Assembly (NCBI GenBank): GCA_905221605.1
Contig: CAJNDS010002568.1
Span: forward strand, 347,501 to 411,500
Direction of reading: 5' to 3'
From: Symbiodinium natans
Taxonomy: Eukaryota > Sar > Dinophyceae > Suessiales > Symbiodiniaceae
Length of the DNA stretch: 64,000 nucleotides
Each line of letters opens with the position of its first letter. The first letter of the stretch is position 1. This document shows positions 62,555 through 64,000 of the stretch, one piece after another. A model generated the notes under the pieces. It saw nothing but the letters and a program-made list of their open reading frames with translations, did no database searches and was not told the DNA's origin. The position numbers and the translations under genes are program-made.

Positions 62555-62880
62555 ATTAGGATTTAGGATTTAGGATTTAGGATTTAGGACTTAGGATTTA
62601 GGAACCACGAAAGTGCAAAAAAGGTCAACGACCCCATTAAGGTTTAAATGTATATAGGTAGAGAGGGTTTAGGATTTAGGATTTAGGATTTAGGAACCAC
62701 GAAAACGCAAAAAAGGTCAACGACCCCATTAAGGTTTAAATATATATAGGTAGAGAGGGTTTAGGGTTTAGGGTTTAGGATTTAGGATTTAGGAACCACG
62801 ACAACGCAAAAAAGGTCAACGACCCCATTAAGGTTTAAATATATATATATATATATTTAATATATATATATAGGTATATA
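62555..62880. repeat. ~92-99-bp tandem repeat containing TTTAGGA units
   Basis: Three units each comprise TTTAGGA repeats, then GGAACCACGA, CGCAAAAAAGGTCAACGACC, CCATTAAGGTTTAAAT and ATATATAGGTAGAGAGGG. The TTTAGGA units look like mutated telomeric repeats amplified with their neighbour. Confidence 0.85.
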
Positions 62881-62889
62881 TGGTTCAGC

Positions 62890-63420
62890 GTCGAGCGTCC
62901 TGGGCCCCCCCCCCCCCCATGGTATCCCCCCCCCCCCCAAGCCTACTCTACGGTCCCTAAACCCTAAACCCTAAACCCTAAACCCTAAACCGTAAACCCT
63001 AAACCCTAAACCCTAAACCCTAAAACCTAAACCCTAACCCTAAACCCTAAACCTTAAGTCTTAAACCTTAAACCCTAAACCCTAAAACCTTGAACCCTAA
63101 ACCCTAACCCTAAAACCAACCCCCAACCACACCACAGGGGGGGGGGGGATCATCTTAGTACCCCATCCGCGGGGAAAACCCTAAACCCTAAACCCTAACC
63201 CTAAAACCCTAAACCGTAAACCCTAAACCCTAAACCCTAAAACCCTAAAACCCTAAAACCCTAAACCCTAAACCCTAAACCCTAAAACCCTAAAACCAAC
63301 CCCCAACCACACCACAGGGGGGGGGGGGGGGGGTACCATTGGGGGGGGGGGGGGGGGGTAGGGGGGAGGGGGGGGGGGCCCGCCGGGGCTGAATCATATA
63401 TAGGTAGAGAGGGTTTAGGG
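62890..63420. repeat. CCCTAAA tracts with poly-C/poly-G, duplicated block
   Basis: C-runs lie at 62906-62937. CCCTAAA variants lead to AACCCCCAACCACACCACAG and then a G-run, twice (ends near 63149 and 63333). A very long G-rich stretch occupies 63317-63378. Assembly of these homopolymers should be treated with caution. Confidence 0.8.
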
Positions 63421-63481
63421 TTTAGGGTGATTCCCTTCGAACCAGGGGATTTTGTTGGATTGTTGGGCTTAGGGTACAGGG

Positions 63482-63650
63482 TTGGGATGTTCCCCCTTTA
63501 TACTAACAGTCCTTCATAGGGATGATAATAGGAGGTACTCTCATTCCTATTAAGGACTCCTGGTATAATAACAGTCCTTCATAGGGATGATAATAGGGGG
63601 TACTCTCATTCCTATTAAGGACTCCTGGTATAATGAGGGGGGACATTTGG
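63482..63650. mobile_element. MITE family A copy 8 with internal 70-bp duplication
   Basis: TTGGGATGTTCCCCCTTTAT at the left and CTGGTATAATGAGGGGGGAC at the right. The interior AACAGTCCTTCATAGGGATG through TTAAGGACTCCTGGTATAAT is present twice in tandem (63507 and 63570). Confidence 0.8.
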
Positions 63651-63904
63651 TTTGGCTTGTTTGCAGGGCAAACTGGCGACTAGCGATCCCCAAAGGGTCC
63701 ATATGCCTGCATCTACCCATGAGGTCGGACAAAGCTTTCGAGCTTTCGGACATCCGCGACCGATGCGATGTGATGAGAAACCTTTCGACCCTAAACGCGG
63801 GAAATGGGCGTGCCCAGATTTCCCGCAAAGAACGTGGGCTTTGAGTTCTAGGTTTGGAATCGATTCTTAAGGTTGAGGGGGGAGGGAGGGGTGGCGGACC
63901 GGGT

Positions 63905-63935
<31 letters not shown>

Positions 63936-64000
63936 GAGGGGTACATGGTTTCGGGTTGAAGCCTAAACCCTAAACCGCACTTGACCACAGCGCATGCTGC
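63651..64000. other. Right-edge unique DNA
   Basis: A TTGGCTTGTTTGCAG|GGCAAAC acceptor-like site precedes a short open plus frame (SDKAFELSDIRDRCDVMRNL) that stops at about 63844. It could be an exon, with no family recognised. A G-run of about 30 lies at 63905-63934. Confidence 0.35.

Overview
The window looks like nuclear DNA of a dinoflagellate, possibly a Symbiodiniaceae-like species. The evidence is: one intronless gene for a ubiquitin-like domain followed by ten FAA(I/V)LGDGSVVTWG-type RCC1-like repeats, a protein style I associate with dinoflagellates; one gene ending in an HxD...H...R (2OG-Fe(II) oxygenase-like) domain; very low gene density; and telomere-type repeats of the TTTAGGG class. 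Other TTTAGGG lineages (chromerids, other algae) cannot be excluded by eye.

Only two well-supported genes are present, both on the minus strand. The first (7287-9816) is modelled as three exons in one continuous phase. The second (20699-22216) is a single ORF whose repeat array stops abruptly beside a telomeric tract. Weaker coding traces are a LINE-endonuclease-like ORF (60326-60715), a duplicated and frameshifted Cys-containing module (14847-15110), and several short exon-like shards lying between telomeric tracts.

The rest is a mosaic of three ingredients. (1) Dozens of interstitial telomeric tracts, TTTAGGG on either strand, with local variants (TTTAGGGG, TTTAGGGGG, TTTTAGGG, TATAGGG, TTTGGGG). 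(2) At least ten families of short palindromic, MITE-like elements (called A to J here) with terminal inverted repeats. Several copies are split by a telomeric tract at a point where other copies are uninterrupted, and some have one arm replaced by a telomeric tract. (3) Tandem arrays between about 35 and 46 kb: a 1.4-kb CCCCCAAGA minisatellite with an inverted core, an AT-rich higher-order satellite of about 235 bp that contains a GC-rich foldback element, a CTAAGCGC array, a 40-bp array carrying a CCCCTCGAGGGG palindrome nested inside another repeat, and long CT microsatellites.

My reading is that telomere-type repeats have been inserted again and again at internal sites, perhaps during break repair or after element excision, and have trapped pieces of genes and transposons. 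The interrupted-versus-uninterrupted element copies are direct sequence evidence for insertion; the mechanism is inference. Boundaries given for degenerate repeats are good to a few bases at best.
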